A DNA stretch of 64,000 nucleotides from Paenibacillus agri (GCF_013359945.1 NZ_JABWCS010000203.1:87128-151127), one strand, 5' to 3'; positions 18,305 to 27,668 are shown, numbered from the stretch's first letter. The notes: generated from the sequence alone by a model not told the origin. Numbers and translations: made by a program.

Positions 18305-19012
18305 ATGAATTCTAAAGTTTCATTCAAGACATTAAATCGTCCCAAACTGGTGGATGATGTGGTCAATCAACTGCAAAAGAAAATTTCCGACGGGGAACTC
18401 AAGCACGGTGATAAAATCCCTACGGAACCAGAGCTGATGGAGCAGTTCGGCGTCGGGCGTTCGACGATCCGTGAGGCGGTCAGAGTGCTGGTGCACGCAG
18501 GTCTATTGGAGAAGCGGCAAGGCTTTGGTACGTTTTTGACAGCCGATCCTATTATTCACGAACCACTGGTTCACCGGCTGCGGAGAGCTGAATTGCTGGA
18601 GGTATACGAAGTAAGAAAGATGCTGGAGCTGGATATTTCCCGGCTGGCTGCCGAGCGGCGGAGCGAGAAGGACCTGGAGCACATGCGGACAGCACTGGAT
18701 CAGAGGTTGCAGGCGCTGGACAACGACGATACGGCTGCCTACCTGAACGCCGATATTGCTTTTCACTTGGCAGTAGCGGTGGCTAGCCAGAACAGTATCG
18801 CTGCCGATCTGTACAGGACGTTTTCGTCGGTGCTGCTGGATGCGCTTCATATGCTGGCAAAAGATCAGAATGTGCATGAACATCATCACCTTTTTCACGA
18901 GAATCTGTATCTGGCGATCAGGGATAAGGATGTGAGTGCGGCCGAGCACTGGACTTTGCAGAATTTGAACGGGACGGTGGGGCAGCTTAGAAAATTTTTG
19001 AATCAGGATTAA
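18305..19012 (+). CDS. FadR-subfamily GntR transcriptional regulator
   Basis: A 235-residue regulator with an N-terminal winged helix (IPTEPELMEQFGVGRSTIREAVRVL) and a C-terminal all-helical FCD ligand domain (EVRKMLELDISRLAAERR, and metal-site-like histidines in NADIAFHLAV and HEHHHLFHENL). Members usually sense organic acids such as lactate, gluconate or glycolate. ATG at 18305 has an AGGAG site. The orphan ABC ATPase gene starts 72 bases downstream and may share the transcript. No metabolic target gene is adjacent. Confidence 0.88.
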   Translation: MNSKVSFKTLNRPKLVDDVVNQLQKKISDGELKHGDKIPTEPELMEQFGVGRSTIREAVRVLVHAGLLEKRQGFGTFLTADPIIHEPLVHRLRRAELLEVYEVRKMLELDISRLAAERRSEKDLEHMRTALDQRLQALDNDDTAAYLNADIAFHLAVAVASQNSIAADLYRTFSSVLLDALHMLAKDQNVHEHHHLFHENLYLAIRDKDVSAAEHWTLQNLNGTVGQLRKFLNQD

Positions 19013-19084
19013 AGTTTTTTTGATTATAAACATCAGATGATATGCTGAGTGCCTTCCATTTTCCTTCAAGGAGTGATTAAGCAG

Positions 19085-19873
19085 ATGACGAATGTGATCG
19101 AAGTGAACAATGTAAGCTGGTACCGGGAGAACAAGACGATCCTGGAGCAAATTGACTGGACCGTGACCAAAGGGGAGCATTGGGCGATCTTGGGACTTAA
19201 TGGCTCGGGTAAAACGACGCTGTTAAACGTCATCAACGGTTATATCTGGCCGACCAAGGGTCAGGTGTCTGTGCTTGGGCACAGATTCGGGGATGTTGAC
19301 CTTCGGGAGCTGCGCAAGTCCATCGGCTGGGTCAGCTCCTCATTGCAAGAGAGATTGCATGCCAATGATAAGACACAGAATGTAGTGATCAGCGGAAAAC
19401 ATGCCTCCATCGGGTTATACACCGAGCCGAGTGAGGAAGATTATGAACAGGCCCGGAAGCTGATGGAACGTCTGTCCTGCATTCATTTGCTGGATCGCGC
19501 GTATCAATCCTGTTCACAAGGCGAGAAGCAGAAGATTCTGATTGCCCGGGCCCTGATGGCTTCGCCTAGACTGCTTATTCTGGATGAAGCCACGAACGGG
19601 CTTGACTTCCTGTCCAGAGAAGCGCTGCTGACGAGCATCAGTGAGTTGGCCCAGGAGCCGGATGCCCCAACGCTATTATTCGTTACCCATCATATCGAAG
19701 AGATTCTGCCTGTATTCAATCAGACCTTGCTGATTCGGCGGGGCGAGGTCTACTCCAAAGGCCAATCGCAAGAGGTTCTGACCAGCGCTAACCTGACGGA
19801 CTTCTTTGAAACCCCGATTCAGGTGAGTTGGCAAAATCAGCGGGCCTGGCTGTCTATTCCGGAAAAAAACTAA
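19085..19873 (+). CDS. Orphan ABC transporter ATP-binding protein (YlmA-like)
   Basis: A 262-residue ATPase with Walker A GLNGSGKTT, Q-loop region near SSLQERL, an unusual signature CSQGEKQK in place of LSGGQ, and Walker B LLILDEATNGLD followed by the switch His in FVTHHIEE. It resembles the YlmA/ModF-like group of stand-alone ATPases. No permease gene is nearby, so it either works with a distant transporter or has a non-transport role. ATG at 19085 is taken because the protein start MTNVIEVNNVSW fits the family, with AAGGAG upstream at slightly long spacing. A strong terminator follows. Confidence 0.85.
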   Translation: MTNVIEVNNVSWYRENKTILEQIDWTVTKGEHWAILGLNGSGKTTLLNVINGYIWPTKGQVSVLGHRFGDVDLRELRKSIGWVSSSLQERLHANDKTQNVVISGKHASIGLYTEPSEEDYEQARKLMERLSCIHLLDRAYQSCSQGEKQKILIARALMASPRLLILDEATNGLDFLSREALLTSISELAQEPDAPTLLFVTHHIEEILPVFNQTLLIRRGEVYSKGQSQEVLTSANLTDFFETPIQVSWQNQRAWLSIPEKN

Positions 19874-19887
19874 GACAAGCTTCAATG

Positions 19888-19918
19888 AAGACATAGCCTG
19901 AAAAGGCTGTGTCTTTTT
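19888..19918 (+). terminator. Terminator after the orphan ABC ATPase gene
   Basis: AGACATAGCC (19888-19897) pairs with GGCTGTGTCT (19904-19913), then T run. Confidence 0.9.
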
Positions 19919-20130
19919 TCTTTGTCTCATATCGCGAGGCCGAGGCGTTCTTAAGGTATTATTGCAAGGCTAGGAGGGTAAAATGCCTGCATCGGGTCTG
20001 TCGGATACATTTCCTAAGGTCCATCTCCGGGTGGAGTGTGAGCATCAACCTGCGGGTGGACTTCATAGATCCGGAATTTCGGTACAATCATGTCATGCCT
20101 TTCAAATTGTCACAGAAATGAGGAATTCAA

Positions 20131-20580
20131 ATGAGTATGACCAACTATGTGATTGTGGTGATTCTTGTTGTAATTTTAAATTTGCGGGAAAAAGAAATCA
20201 GACCTTCCCGTTTATGGATTACCCCGGTTCTCTTCGCATACTTGATGTTGTCCAGTGTGACCACAATCGACCTTACTCCTGGCAGCTTGCTGATCTACCT
20301 GATCTGTATCGTCTTAGGTCTTGCTCTGGGCGCCTGGAGAGGCAAGCTTCAGAAGGTGCGGGTGAATCCTGATACGGGCAAAATCACTTCGCAGGGCTCC
20401 ATAGCCGGCATTGTAATTTTCCTGGCCGTGATGCTGATTCGCCATCTTACGGAGTACTGGGGTGCGCATCATGCTGTGTTGTCTATCAGCACCGGGTTGC
20501 TGTTCGTTTCGCTTGCCAACGTCTTCGCTCGCCGCTATTTTGTCTATCTGAAATACAAACAATTGGCAGCCTATAAATGA
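20131..20580 (+). CDS. Small membrane protein, CcdC/DUF1453-like
   Basis: A 149-residue protein with four predicted hydrophobic helices (about residues 4-16, 30-47, 50-68 and 90-110, with a possible fifth near 120-135). The loop WRGKLQKVRVNPDTGKITSQGS between helices resembles the CcdC-like DUF1453 family. In Bacillus, CcdC lies near cytochrome c assembly genes but its function is not known. ATG at 20131 has AGGA six bases upstream. It is preceded by a 257-base gap with a terminator and followed by the membrane-anchored hydrolase, 79 bases away. Confidence 0.6.
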   Translation: MSMTNYVIVVILVVILNLREKEIRPSRLWITPVLFAYLMLSSVTTIDLTPGSLLIYLICIVLGLALGAWRGKLQKVRVNPDTGKITSQGSIAGIVIFLAVMLIRHLTEYWGAHHAVLSISTGLLFVSLANVFARRYFVYLKYKQLAAYK

Positions 20581-20659
20581 GCAAAAAGCGCAGTCCATCG
20601 CCCAAAGGGCAGGGCAAGCTACCCGTTTTTATATAAAAATTAGAGTGGAGGCTTTTATT

Positions 20660-21946
20660 GTGACTACAAACCATGTGTCTTCCTTATTAATTAACATACT
20701 GCGTTCAATTGTCCTTATTATTGGGGGTTTGGTGAGCATCGTGGTAGTATTTGCTGCCCTCACTCTATTTGTTCCCGATAAAGGGAATTCATTAATAACC
20801 ATTGGAATCATGACTTGGTCGATATTGGGTCCGCTCTTTGCTGTTGCTAGTTTGGTAGTGGTTATCGTTACTTTTGTGTTGCGCAAAAAGGTGAAACGCC
20901 GGTTTGCGAATACAACCGTTGTTTTGTCTGTGCTCGCCTTGTTGTCCTCCAGTGGGATCGTAGGGAATTTTATAAAGGCCACATATGACAATGGCGGTTC
21001 GATAAATGTGCTATCGACGATTTGGCCATTCTCGACAAAACCTGCCGTTCCTGATATTACGGAAACTTATCAGGTGGCAGATGGTAAAGAACTGAAGGCA
21101 TTCGTGTATAAGCCCCGAATCCAAACCATTGCAGCACCGATTATCATGTACATCCATGGTGGTGGTTGGATAAGCGGTCAGGGATCGGATTTGTCATCCA
21201 TCATGAGGTGGTATGCAGATCAAGGTTGGCTAGTGGTAAGTGTAGACTATCGATTAGCTTCAGATCAATATGCTACATGGGATAAGGCGCCTGCTGATGT
21301 TGCGTATGCGCTAGCTTGGGTGTCCAAACATGCTGAAGAATGGGGCGGAGACAATAACAGGTTAATTGTTATGGGAGACTCAGCAGGCGGTAATTTGGCT
21401 ATCAACCTCGGTTGGGCGGCAGCAACTAACGAAGCTATGCACGATGGTCCTGATTCTATAACAATTCCAAAGCCGAGGGCAGTAGTCGCTGGATATCCTG
21501 TTGTTAATCCCGGTTATTCTTATGACTACGGGCAAAAATGGTGGAATGATCAAAGTCCAAAAGATTTTACAGCAGATTACATCGGTGGTTCGCCTACAGA
21601 GCACCCTGAACGGCTCTCAGCCATCTCCTCATTAACCTACGCAACTCCTTCTGCACCACCTACACTTATTGTTGCAGCAGAAAATGATGACTTTATCCCA
21701 GCACAAGGAACTTATGAGGTAGTGCAGAAAGCAAAGGATATGGGCGTGAACATAACATTAAGAAAATTCCCATCTACGCATCATGGATTTGATGTAATCC
21801 CGGGAACCCTTGGAGACATGGCTAAGAAGTCAGTTGTCGCTCAATTTCTAAAAGAACAAGGACTAGGTCCAACAACCGGCAGAAGAGACAAAAATGATAT
21901 AATGAAATATCATTCTAAACGACAAGGATCTTACTATGAAAATTAA
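20660..21946 (+). CDS. Membrane-anchored alpha/beta hydrolase (esterase-like)
   Basis: A 428-residue protein with three hydrophobic helices in the first 115 residues and then an alpha/beta hydrolase domain. Motifs are YIHGGGWISGQ, MGDSAGGNL, the acid in AAENDDFIPA and the histidine in STHHGFDV, so the triad is complete. The hydrolase domain may face outside or inside depending on topology. GTG at 20660 is chosen because GGAGG lies 8 bases upstream; the frame's earlier GTG (20645) overlaps that site. Its last 11 bases overlap the histidine kinase gene, so the two are translationally coupled. Composition is more AT-rich than the kinase, suggesting a separate origin. Confidence 0.82.
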   Translation: MTTNHVSSLLINILRSIVLIIGGLVSIVVVFAALTLFVPDKGNSLITIGIMTWSILGPLFAVASLVVVIVTFVLRKKVKRRFANTTVVLSVLALLSSSGIVGNFIKATYDNGGSINVLSTIWPFSTKPAVPDITETYQVADGKELKAFVYKPRIQTIAAPIIMYIHGGGWISGQGSDLSSIMRWYADQGWLVVSVDYRLASDQYATWDKAPADVAYALAWVSKHAEEWGGDNNRLIVMGDSAGGNLAINLGWAAATNEAMHDGPDSITIPKPRAVVAGYPVVNPGYSYDYGQKWWNDQSPKDFTADYIGGSPTEHPERLSAISSLTYATPSAPPTLIVAAENDDFIPAQGTYEVVQKAKDMGVNITLRKFPSTHHGFDVIPGTLGDMAKKSVVAQFLKEQGLGPTTGRRDKNDIMKYHSKRQGSYYEN

Positions 21947-23192
21947 ACAAAAGCGCAGTGCGCTGTTAGGTTTCTTGCTGACCCACCAGCGCAAGATCGT
22001 ACTTAGTCTTATACTGCTATATACTCTAAATGTTGTTCCCCAAATCATAGTGTATTCGTCCAGGTTCCCTGCAGCAGGCCCGGCTGTGGGAATACTGGCG
22101 GTGCTGATTTATTTGGTCCTCTTGTGGTTGCCAGCGTCGATCGTCAAGGCCTACTGGCGTGGAACTATGATTCTGCTCAGCTGGCTGATGACACTGCTCT
22201 ATTGCCAGATGTCCAGTACTTCGGTACCGCTGATTGTCTTTGTTTTCTATCTTATCGGCTATGCTACGCTTCGGCTTCCGTTGTTTTTTTCGGTTCTGCT
22301 GGGCGTAATGATGATATCAGGTGATGCGCTCATTTTCTTTCTGTCCGGGGTGCAGAAGAATGATATTTTAGTCGCTTCTGTTCTCCACATGGGTACGTAC
22401 ATTATATTTTGGGGAGTGCGGGTCCGCAGGGAAGCTACCCAGTCTAGGATGCTCCATTATGAGCAATTGCAGGCGGTTCATACGGAACTAGAGCAGGCAC
22501 ATCATCAATTGCAGCATACTCACAATGAACTGGAAGAGGCTACAGTACAACTGCTTCGTTATGCTGTTCTGGAGGAACGGACCCGTATTTCCCGCGATCT
22601 TCACGATAGCATCGGCCATGGCCTGACTTCCGTCATCGTACAGCTTCAAGCATTGCCTTTTATGATGAAAAGTGATGCCGCCGAAGGCGAACGGTCGCTG
22701 CGGACCGTGCTTGACGTCGCCCGTCACTGTCTACAGGATGTTCGCTCTGTCGTCCGGCAGATGGCAACGGATGAGGCAAGGCTTGGCTTTGTGGCTTTGC
22801 AAAGTCTTGTCAAGCAGGTGCAGGAGCAAGCCGGGCTTACGATCGAATTGTCCGCTGACGAGGACGATCATGAATGGGGAACAGAGATTTCCGAGCTGTT
22901 GTACCGGGTGCTGCAGGAGGCACTCACGAATGTGATTAGGCATGCGGGGGCTTCCCATGTTGAAGTGGGCATTATCAGCGATGACAGGGGGTTGACGCTG
23001 ACGGTTGCGGACAACGGAATCTGGCAGGCTGCGACTACACTGCAGCCCGGGTTCGGCCTGACCAGTATGGAAGCCCGTTGTGAGCGAGCGGGTGGCACCT
23101 TGACGATACAAGGAGTCCAGCCGCACGGCATGAGACTGGTCGTTACTTTGCCATTGGGTGACGAGGAAGAGAGACAGGAGGAGAGAGCATGA
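21936..23192 (+). CDS. Sensor histidine kinase (NarL/LiaS/DesK class)
   Basis: A 418-residue membrane sensor. About five to six hydrophobic helices fill residues 15-150, a coiled coil follows (QLQAVHTELEQAHHQLQHTH), then the HisKA_3 box RISRDLHDSIGHGL with phospho-acceptor His223 and a HATPase domain with the N box (LQEALTNVIRHA) and VADNG. It lacks a large outside domain, so it probably senses within the membrane. It overlaps the hydrolase gene upstream by 11 bases and the response regulator downstream by 4 bases. Confidence 0.92.
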   Translation: MKIKQKRSALLGFLLTHQRKIVLSLILLYTLNVVPQIIVYSSRFPAAGPAVGILAVLIYLVLLWLPASIVKAYWRGTMILLSWLMTLLYCQMSSTSVPLIVFVFYLIGYATLRLPLFFSVLLGVMMISGDALIFFLSGVQKNDILVASVLHMGTYIIFWGVRVRREATQSRMLHYEQLQAVHTELEQAHHQLQHTHNELEEATVQLLRYAVLEERTRISRDLHDSIGHGLTSVIVQLQALPFMMKSDAAEGERSLRTVLDVARHCLQDVRSVVRQMATDEARLGFVALQSLVKQVQEQAGLTIELSADEDDHEWGTEISELLYRVLQEALTNVIRHAGASHVEVGIISDDRGLTLTVADNGIWQAATTLQPGFGLTSMEARCERAGGTLTIQGVQPHGMRLVVTLPLGDEEERQEERA

Positions 23193-23866
23193 AGGGATCC
23201 ATGATCCGTGTCATACTGGTGGATGATCAGCAGCTTGTTCGCCACGGTTTGCGCTACATCATTAATGCGCAGGACGATATGGAGGTGGTTGGGGAAGCAG
23301 AAAGCGGACCGGAGGCCGTGGAGCTTGTCCGGCAGGTCGGACCTGACGTAGTGCTGATGGATGTTCAGATGCCCGGTGGCAGCGGAATTGCAGCAACACC
23401 TGCCATTCTGGAGCATAATCCGGATTGCAAAGTCGTCATCCTCACCACCTTTGACCAGGAAGACTACGTCTATGATGGCATCCGTTCCGGTGCGGCTGGC
23501 TATTTGCTTAAGGATGCCGCTCCGGAAGATATGGTGGATGCGGTGCGAGCGGCATTCCGCGGCGAGGCCATTTTCCGGACGGCAGTGGCCTCCAAGGTGA
23601 TTGGGAAGGCTATGAGCTCCAGGGCGCCGATCCCTCCGGAGGACCATGTGCCGGACCGCTTACCAGCCTTCGATTCACTCACTGAACGGGAGCTGGAGGT
23701 TCTCCAGCAAATGGCATACGGGCTGCGCAATGAAGAGATCGCGGCTACGCTCTATATCGGTGAGAGTACGGTGAAAACTCATGTCCACCGTATCTTGCAA
23801 AAGTTCAGCGCAGACGACCGTACACAAGCTGTTGTATTTGCTATCCGCAATAGAATCGTTAAGTAA
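23189..23866 (+). CDS. NarL/LuxR-type response regulator
   Basis: A 225-residue regulator with a receiver domain (VDDQQLVRHGLR; phospho-acceptor Asp58 in VLMDVQMPG) and a C-terminal LuxR helix-turn-helix (LTERELEVLQQMAYGLRNEEIA, then STVKTHVHRIL). ATG at 23189 has AGGAGG and overlaps the kinase stop. It should be phosphorylated by the kinase encoded just upstream. The MFS exporter that follows after a terminator is a plausible target. Confidence 0.94.
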   Translation: MKGSMIRVILVDDQQLVRHGLRYIINAQDDMEVVGEAESGPEAVELVRQVGPDVVLMDVQMPGGSGIAATPAILEHNPDCKVVILTTFDQEDYVYDGIRSGAAGYLLKDAAPEDMVDAVRAAFRGEAIFRTAVASKVIGKAMSSRAPIPPEDHVPDRLPAFDSLTERELEVLQQMAYGLRNEEIAATLYIGESTVKTHVHRILQKFSADDRTQAVVFAIRNRIVK

Positions 23867-23898
23867 CCCTTCTTTTACAAAAGGAGGGTCTTTTTTTT
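23867..23898 (+). terminator. Terminator of the two-component operon
   Basis: CCCTTCTTTT (23867-23876) pairs with AAAAGGAGGG (23879-23888) and is followed by eight T. Confidence 0.85.
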
Positions 23899-23995
23899 AC
23901 AGGAACTCATTTACAAATATGCGCGGTCTGATTATACTCATCCATATATTTCAATTTTTATAGAGGGATCCCCTAATAAAGGAGAGTTGAAAACG

Positions 23996-25246
23996 TTGAG
24001 TGCAGTGCCTAACGCAACTAAATCACCGAGTCTTCTCAGCAACCGCTTCATCCAGACGATCATATTTTCTAATGTTCTGCTGCAGATCGGAATCTGGGTC
24101 CGCAATTTTGCCATTTTGCTGTACGTTGCGGAGAAGACAAACAAGGATCCGTATGCGATCTCATTGATCAGCCTGGCCGAATTTGCACCGATCTTTGTGT
24201 TCTCCTTCATTGGCGGAACATTTGCAGACCGTTGGCGGCCCAAGCGGACCATGATCTGGTGTGATTTGCTGTCAGCGGTATCCGTATTTGCTGTTCTTCT
24301 GACCATTCATTTTGGCAGCTGGCACTCTGTGTACTTTGTAACATTCATCTCGGCGATCCTGTCTCAATTCTCGCAGCCTTCGGGAATGCGCCTCTTCAAG
24401 CAGCATGTGCCTGAGGAGCAACTGCAGCAGGGGATGGCACTATTTCAGTCGCTAATGGCGATCTTCATGGTGCTTGGACCAATGCTGGGTACCTTTGCGT
24501 ACAGCAATCTGGGCTTGGAGTATTCAATAGCGGTCATGGGAGTAGTGTTCCTGCTCTCTGCACTCGTACTGTTCAGGCTGCCGAAGGATAAAGTCGAGCC
24601 ACGGGTGGCTGATACAAAGGGACAGTTCCGCAAGGAATTAAGTGAGGGCTTCCGTTATGTATGGCAAAGCCCGGTTCTGCGCATGCTTGGCGCGGCTTTT
24701 ATTCTTGCCGGGCTGGCTGTTGGTGTAGCTCAAGCCTTAAGCTTGTTTATCGTAACGGAGCGGCTGGGTAAGCCGGAGGCTTTTCTGCAATATATGCTGA
24801 TCGTGAACGGGGCGGCTATGCTGATTGGCGGCGGGGTTATTGCTGCTTTCTCCAAACGGGTGCCGCCGCAGGCTCTGCTGGGCTTTGGTATGCTGGTTAG
24901 TGCCTTGTGTACGGTCGTTATTGGGCTCTCGACAAGTGTAAGTATCACATTACTCGCGCAGTTCGTGAACGGTCTAGCCTTCCCTAGCATCCAGATCGGG
25001 ATCAGCACAATGATCTTGAAATGGTCGCATGAATCGATCGTGGGCCGGGTGAACGGGGTGCTCATGCCAATGTTCACCGGAATGATGGTGATCTCCATGT
25101 CTCTGGCCGGTACATTGAAGCATGCCTATCCGCTGGTCACGATCTATGGTGGATCCGGTGTTCTGTTCCTGCTTGGCGCACTGCTGATGATCCCGATCCT
25201 GAAACAGAGAGCACCAGAGAACTTGCAGGCTTTGCCGCAGCAGTAG
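23996..25246 (+). CDS. MFS exporter (EntS/MFS_3 type)
   Basis: A 416-residue transporter with 12 predicted helices. The loop FADRWRPKRTMIW is the MFS A-like motif between helices 2 and 3, and the overall pattern fits the MFS_3 group that exports siderophores or macrolide-like compounds. TTG at 23996 is the likely start because AGGAGAG stands 9 bases upstream, whereas the earlier TTG (23987) touches that site. It lies 130 bases after the two-component operon. The substrate cannot be told from sequence. Confidence 0.85.
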   Translation: MSAVPNATKSPSLLSNRFIQTIIFSNVLLQIGIWVRNFAILLYVAEKTNKDPYAISLISLAEFAPIFVFSFIGGTFADRWRPKRTMIWCDLLSAVSVFAVLLTIHFGSWHSVYFVTFISAILSQFSQPSGMRLFKQHVPEEQLQQGMALFQSLMAIFMVLGPMLGTFAYSNLGLEYSIAVMGVVFLLSALVLFRLPKDKVEPRVADTKGQFRKELSEGFRYVWQSPVLRMLGAAFILAGLAVGVAQALSLFIVTERLGKPEAFLQYMLIVNGAAMLIGGGVIAAFSKRVPPQALLGFGMLVSALCTVVIGLSTSVSITLLAQFVNGLAFPSIQIGISTMILKWSHESIVGRVNGVLMPMFTGMMVISMSLAGTLKHAYPLVTIYGGSGVLFLLGALLMIPILKQRAPENLQALPQQ

Positions 25247-25264
25247 GCAGTTTTCAACAATGGT

Positions 25265-25325
25265 AGGCCGCTCAGTCCCTGCCCCCTTTTTTGAATGAAG
25301 GGGGAAAATGGGATTGAAGCGGCCT
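25265..25325. terminator. Long hairpin between two convergent MFS genes
   Basis: An outer stem AGGCCGCT/AGCGGCCT and an inner stem CCCCCTT/AAGGGGG stack into a long imperfect hairpin midway between convergent genes. It probably stops transcription from both sides. Confidence 0.7.
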
Positions 25326-25384
25326 GTTCTGGTTAGACAGGTGAGCCTGAAGCACCTTCCACCATCAGCTAAAAGAAGACGGTC

Positions 25385-26587
25385 TTAATTTTTTTCGAGC
25401 TTGGCTGAGATGCCTGTCAGAATGATGGCGAAGAACACCATGATGGCACCGATCCATGGGGTATGCACATAGCCCATATGGTCAACCACAACACCACCAA
25501 CTACCGACCCAATAGCGATCCCTACGTTGAATGCAGCAATATTAATGGCGGATGCGACATCAACTGCACCAGGGACATACTTTTCTGCGAGCTGGACAAC
25601 GTACAATTGTAGGCCAGGTACGTTCATGAAGGCGAACAGGCCCATCAAAATGACGCCGATGATGCCACCCACTTTAAAGGGAGCCAGGAATGTCAGCAGG
25701 ACCAGAACAGCGGCTTGAATAATGAACATCCAGAACAACGCCCGAATCGGGTTTTTGTTGGCTAGCTTCCCGCCAAAGGAGTTCCCGAGGGCAACAGCAA
25801 CACCATACACGATCAGAATAATGTTAATCATCCCTTGGCTAATGCCAGTCACATCATGCAAAAGCGGAGTCAAATAAGTGAAGGCAACGAACGTTCCGCC
25901 ATAGCCAAGCGCAGTGATCAAAAATCCGAGCAACAGACGGCTATTAGTAAGCAGACGGAACATATCGGTGAATTTGGTCGGTGGAGACTGCTTCAGGTTC
26001 TTTGGAATGAGAATAGCGCTGGACACAATGGCTATCACACCAAGCAAGGCAACGCCCCAGAATGTTGCTCTCCAGCCAAAGGCCTGTCCGATATAGGTTC
26101 CGAGAGGAACCCCGGTGACTATGGCAATTGTCAGGCCGGTGAACATCAGTGCGATCGCGCTGGCTTTTTTCTCAGGCGATACCAGTTGGACCGCAATGGT
26201 TGCACCAATGGAGAAGAACACGCCATGCGAGAATGCTGTTATAAAACGTGCGATTAGCAGTAATTCGAAATTAGGTGCAATCGCAGCAACTACGTTGCCG
26301 ATGATGAACACTATCATCAGAGTCATGAGCAAGGATTTGCGGCTCATACGGTTAGTAAGAGCGGTAATAATCGGTGCTCCAATGGCTACCCCAAGTGCAT
26401 AGCCGGAGATGAGGAGACCAGCCAGGGTGACGGCAATATTCAAATCATTCGCGATAGTAGTAATCAAACCAACAGGCACAAATTCAGTAGTACCGATACC
26501 AAATGCACTGATTGCAAGAGCGAAAAGCGCCCATCTTCCTGTCTTGGCCTCGACCTTTGGTTGAGACTGTGAAACCGACTGACTCAT
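25385..26587 (-). CDS. MFS exporter (DHA1, AraJ/YdhP type)
   Basis: A 400-residue transporter with 12 helices. GIGTTEFVPVGLITTIANDL in helix 1 and the loop ALTNRMSRKSLL are typical of the AraJ/YdhP/NepI drug and sugar efflux group. ATG at 26587 follows AGGAGG with 7-base spacing; a longer frame from 26653 has no such support. Upstream lie two palindromic sites (26680-26693 and 26707-26718) of the kind bound by HxlR or related repressors, so expression is probably induced by a toxic compound. No such regulator gene is adjacent. Confidence 0.88.
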   Translation of the reverse strand: MSQSVSQSQPKVEAKTGRWALFALAISAFGIGTTEFVPVGLITTIANDLNIAVTLAGLLISGYALGVAIGAPIITALTNRMSRKSLLMTLMIVFIIGNVVAAIAPNFELLLIARFITAFSHGVFFSIGATIAVQLVSPEKKASAIALMFTGLTIAIVTGVPLGTYIGQAFGWRATFWGVALLGVIAIVSSAILIPKNLKQSPPTKFTDMFRLLTNSRLLLGFLITALGYGGTFVAFTYLTPLLHDVTGISQGMINIILIVYGVAVALGNSFGGKLANKNPIRALFWMFIIQAAVLVLLTFLAPFKVGGIIGVILMGLFAFMNVPGLQLYVVQLAEKYVPGAVDVASAINIAAFNVGIAIGSVVGGVVVDHMGYVHTPWIGAIMVFFAIILTGISAKLEKN

Positions 26588-26888
26588 ATAAATCCTCCTA
26601 ATGTTAATGTGGTTCGAACTGCAGGACATCTGCTTCCCTGCTAACGAGAGCAATTATATAGCCATATATTTTGGATTGGTAAGTACGTACTTATTAGTAA
26701 TATAGGTACTTAAAAGTAACTAATGGACTCCGAGGGGGTTACAGCATGTGTATGATCGTAATTGTTGATGGGGTTTCCCTGTAATGATGTGTTTTTGGAT
26801 ATTATATCGTAAACTATAGCTATACCGATCTTAACGGAATTGAGGGAGATGTAGAATTCAACACCTGGCAGAAGAGGGAATAGAGAGA
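26588..26888. promoter_or_regulatory. Divergent promoter region with two palindromic operators
   Basis: The region holds the perfect 14-base palindrome TAAGTACGTACTTA (26680-26693) and the near-palindrome TACTTAAAAGTA (26707-26718). The second resembles HxlR/YodB-type boxes. They lie about 100 bases before the start of the exporter and could also affect the kinase-like gene on the other side. Confidence 0.55.
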
Positions 26889-27515
26889 TTGTTAGAGTCG
26901 TCTATTGCACGCTTGTTGGGTGAGTTGTCGCTTGAGAGTGTCGATCCCAGGGAGCCGGTACAGGTTCACCGATATCCCAAGCCTTGGCGGCTATTGGGAG
27001 CGGGCAACTATGCGGCAGTATTCAGTCACCCTGACTATAGCCATTATGCGGTGAAGGTGTACGCTCCCGGCAGACCCGGCTTGAGGGAAGAAGCGGAGGT
27101 ATATCGGCGTCTGGGCCGTCATCCATCTTATTCGGAATGTTATTACGAAGGCCACGGATTTCTGATTTTGAAGCGGCTTGATGGAGTCACCATCTATGAT
27201 TGTATCCGCCGCGGCATTCCTATCACTGACCAGGCTATTCAGGATATAGATGATGGTCTGGAATATGCACGGTCCAGAGGGCTTCATCCTCATGATGTGC
27301 ACGGTAAGAATGTAATGGTCTGGCAAGGGCGTGGACTCATTGTGGATGTGTCTGATTTTTTAAAGCAGGAAGATTGCAGCATGTGGGCTGATTTTAAAAA
27401 AATATATTACCGCCTGTATCGGCCTGTAGCTTCCCGAAAGGTGTTTCCTGTTCCCCGCATTGTACTGGAGCTAATGCGCAAAGGCTATCAGCGGTGGCGG
27501 CGCTGGAAGAAGTGA
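26889..27515 (+). CDS. Small protein kinase-like protein
   Basis: A 208-residue reduced kinase fold. Visible elements are the glycine loop GAGNYAAVF, the ATP lysine in AVKVY, the catalytic loop HDVHGKN (Asp and Asn in DxxxxN spacing) and VDVSDF in place of DFG, so the phosphate-transfer residues are kept. It is much shorter than a Hanks kinase and resembles the YrzF-like group of Bacillus. The listed start is TTG 26889. The frame stays open 48 bases further back, where an ATT codon at 26856 sits 7 bases after GAGGGAG and would add a helical 11-residue extension, so the start is unsettled. Targets are unknown. Confidence 0.7.
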   Translation: MLESSIARLLGELSLESVDPREPVQVHRYPKPWRLLGAGNYAAVFSHPDYSHYAVKVYAPGRPGLREEAEVYRRLGRHPSYSECYYEGHGFLILKRLDGVTIYDCIRRGIPITDQAIQDIDDGLEYARSRGLHPHDVHGKNVMVWQGRGLIVDVSDFLKQEDCSMWADFKKIYYRLYRPVASRKVFPVPRIVLELMRKGYQRWRRWKK

Positions 27516-27668
27516 GTGGCTTTGTGGCTATCCCTGCAATGATAGTTTATGAAACGTGACATTTCCGGAGGAGCTGTCCCAGATCGACAAAACTGAATTC
27601 TATGCCGTTGACCTGGGACTTTGGCTCATGAATAATAGAAGAGGATATCAATAGATTGGAGCAATGAC

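Noticed and set aside
19983..20372. ATG with a good AGGAGGG site upstream (129 codons)
   Set aside because: The protein reads as noise and Cys/His-rich and runs out of frame through the membrane protein gene at 20131, which is better supported.
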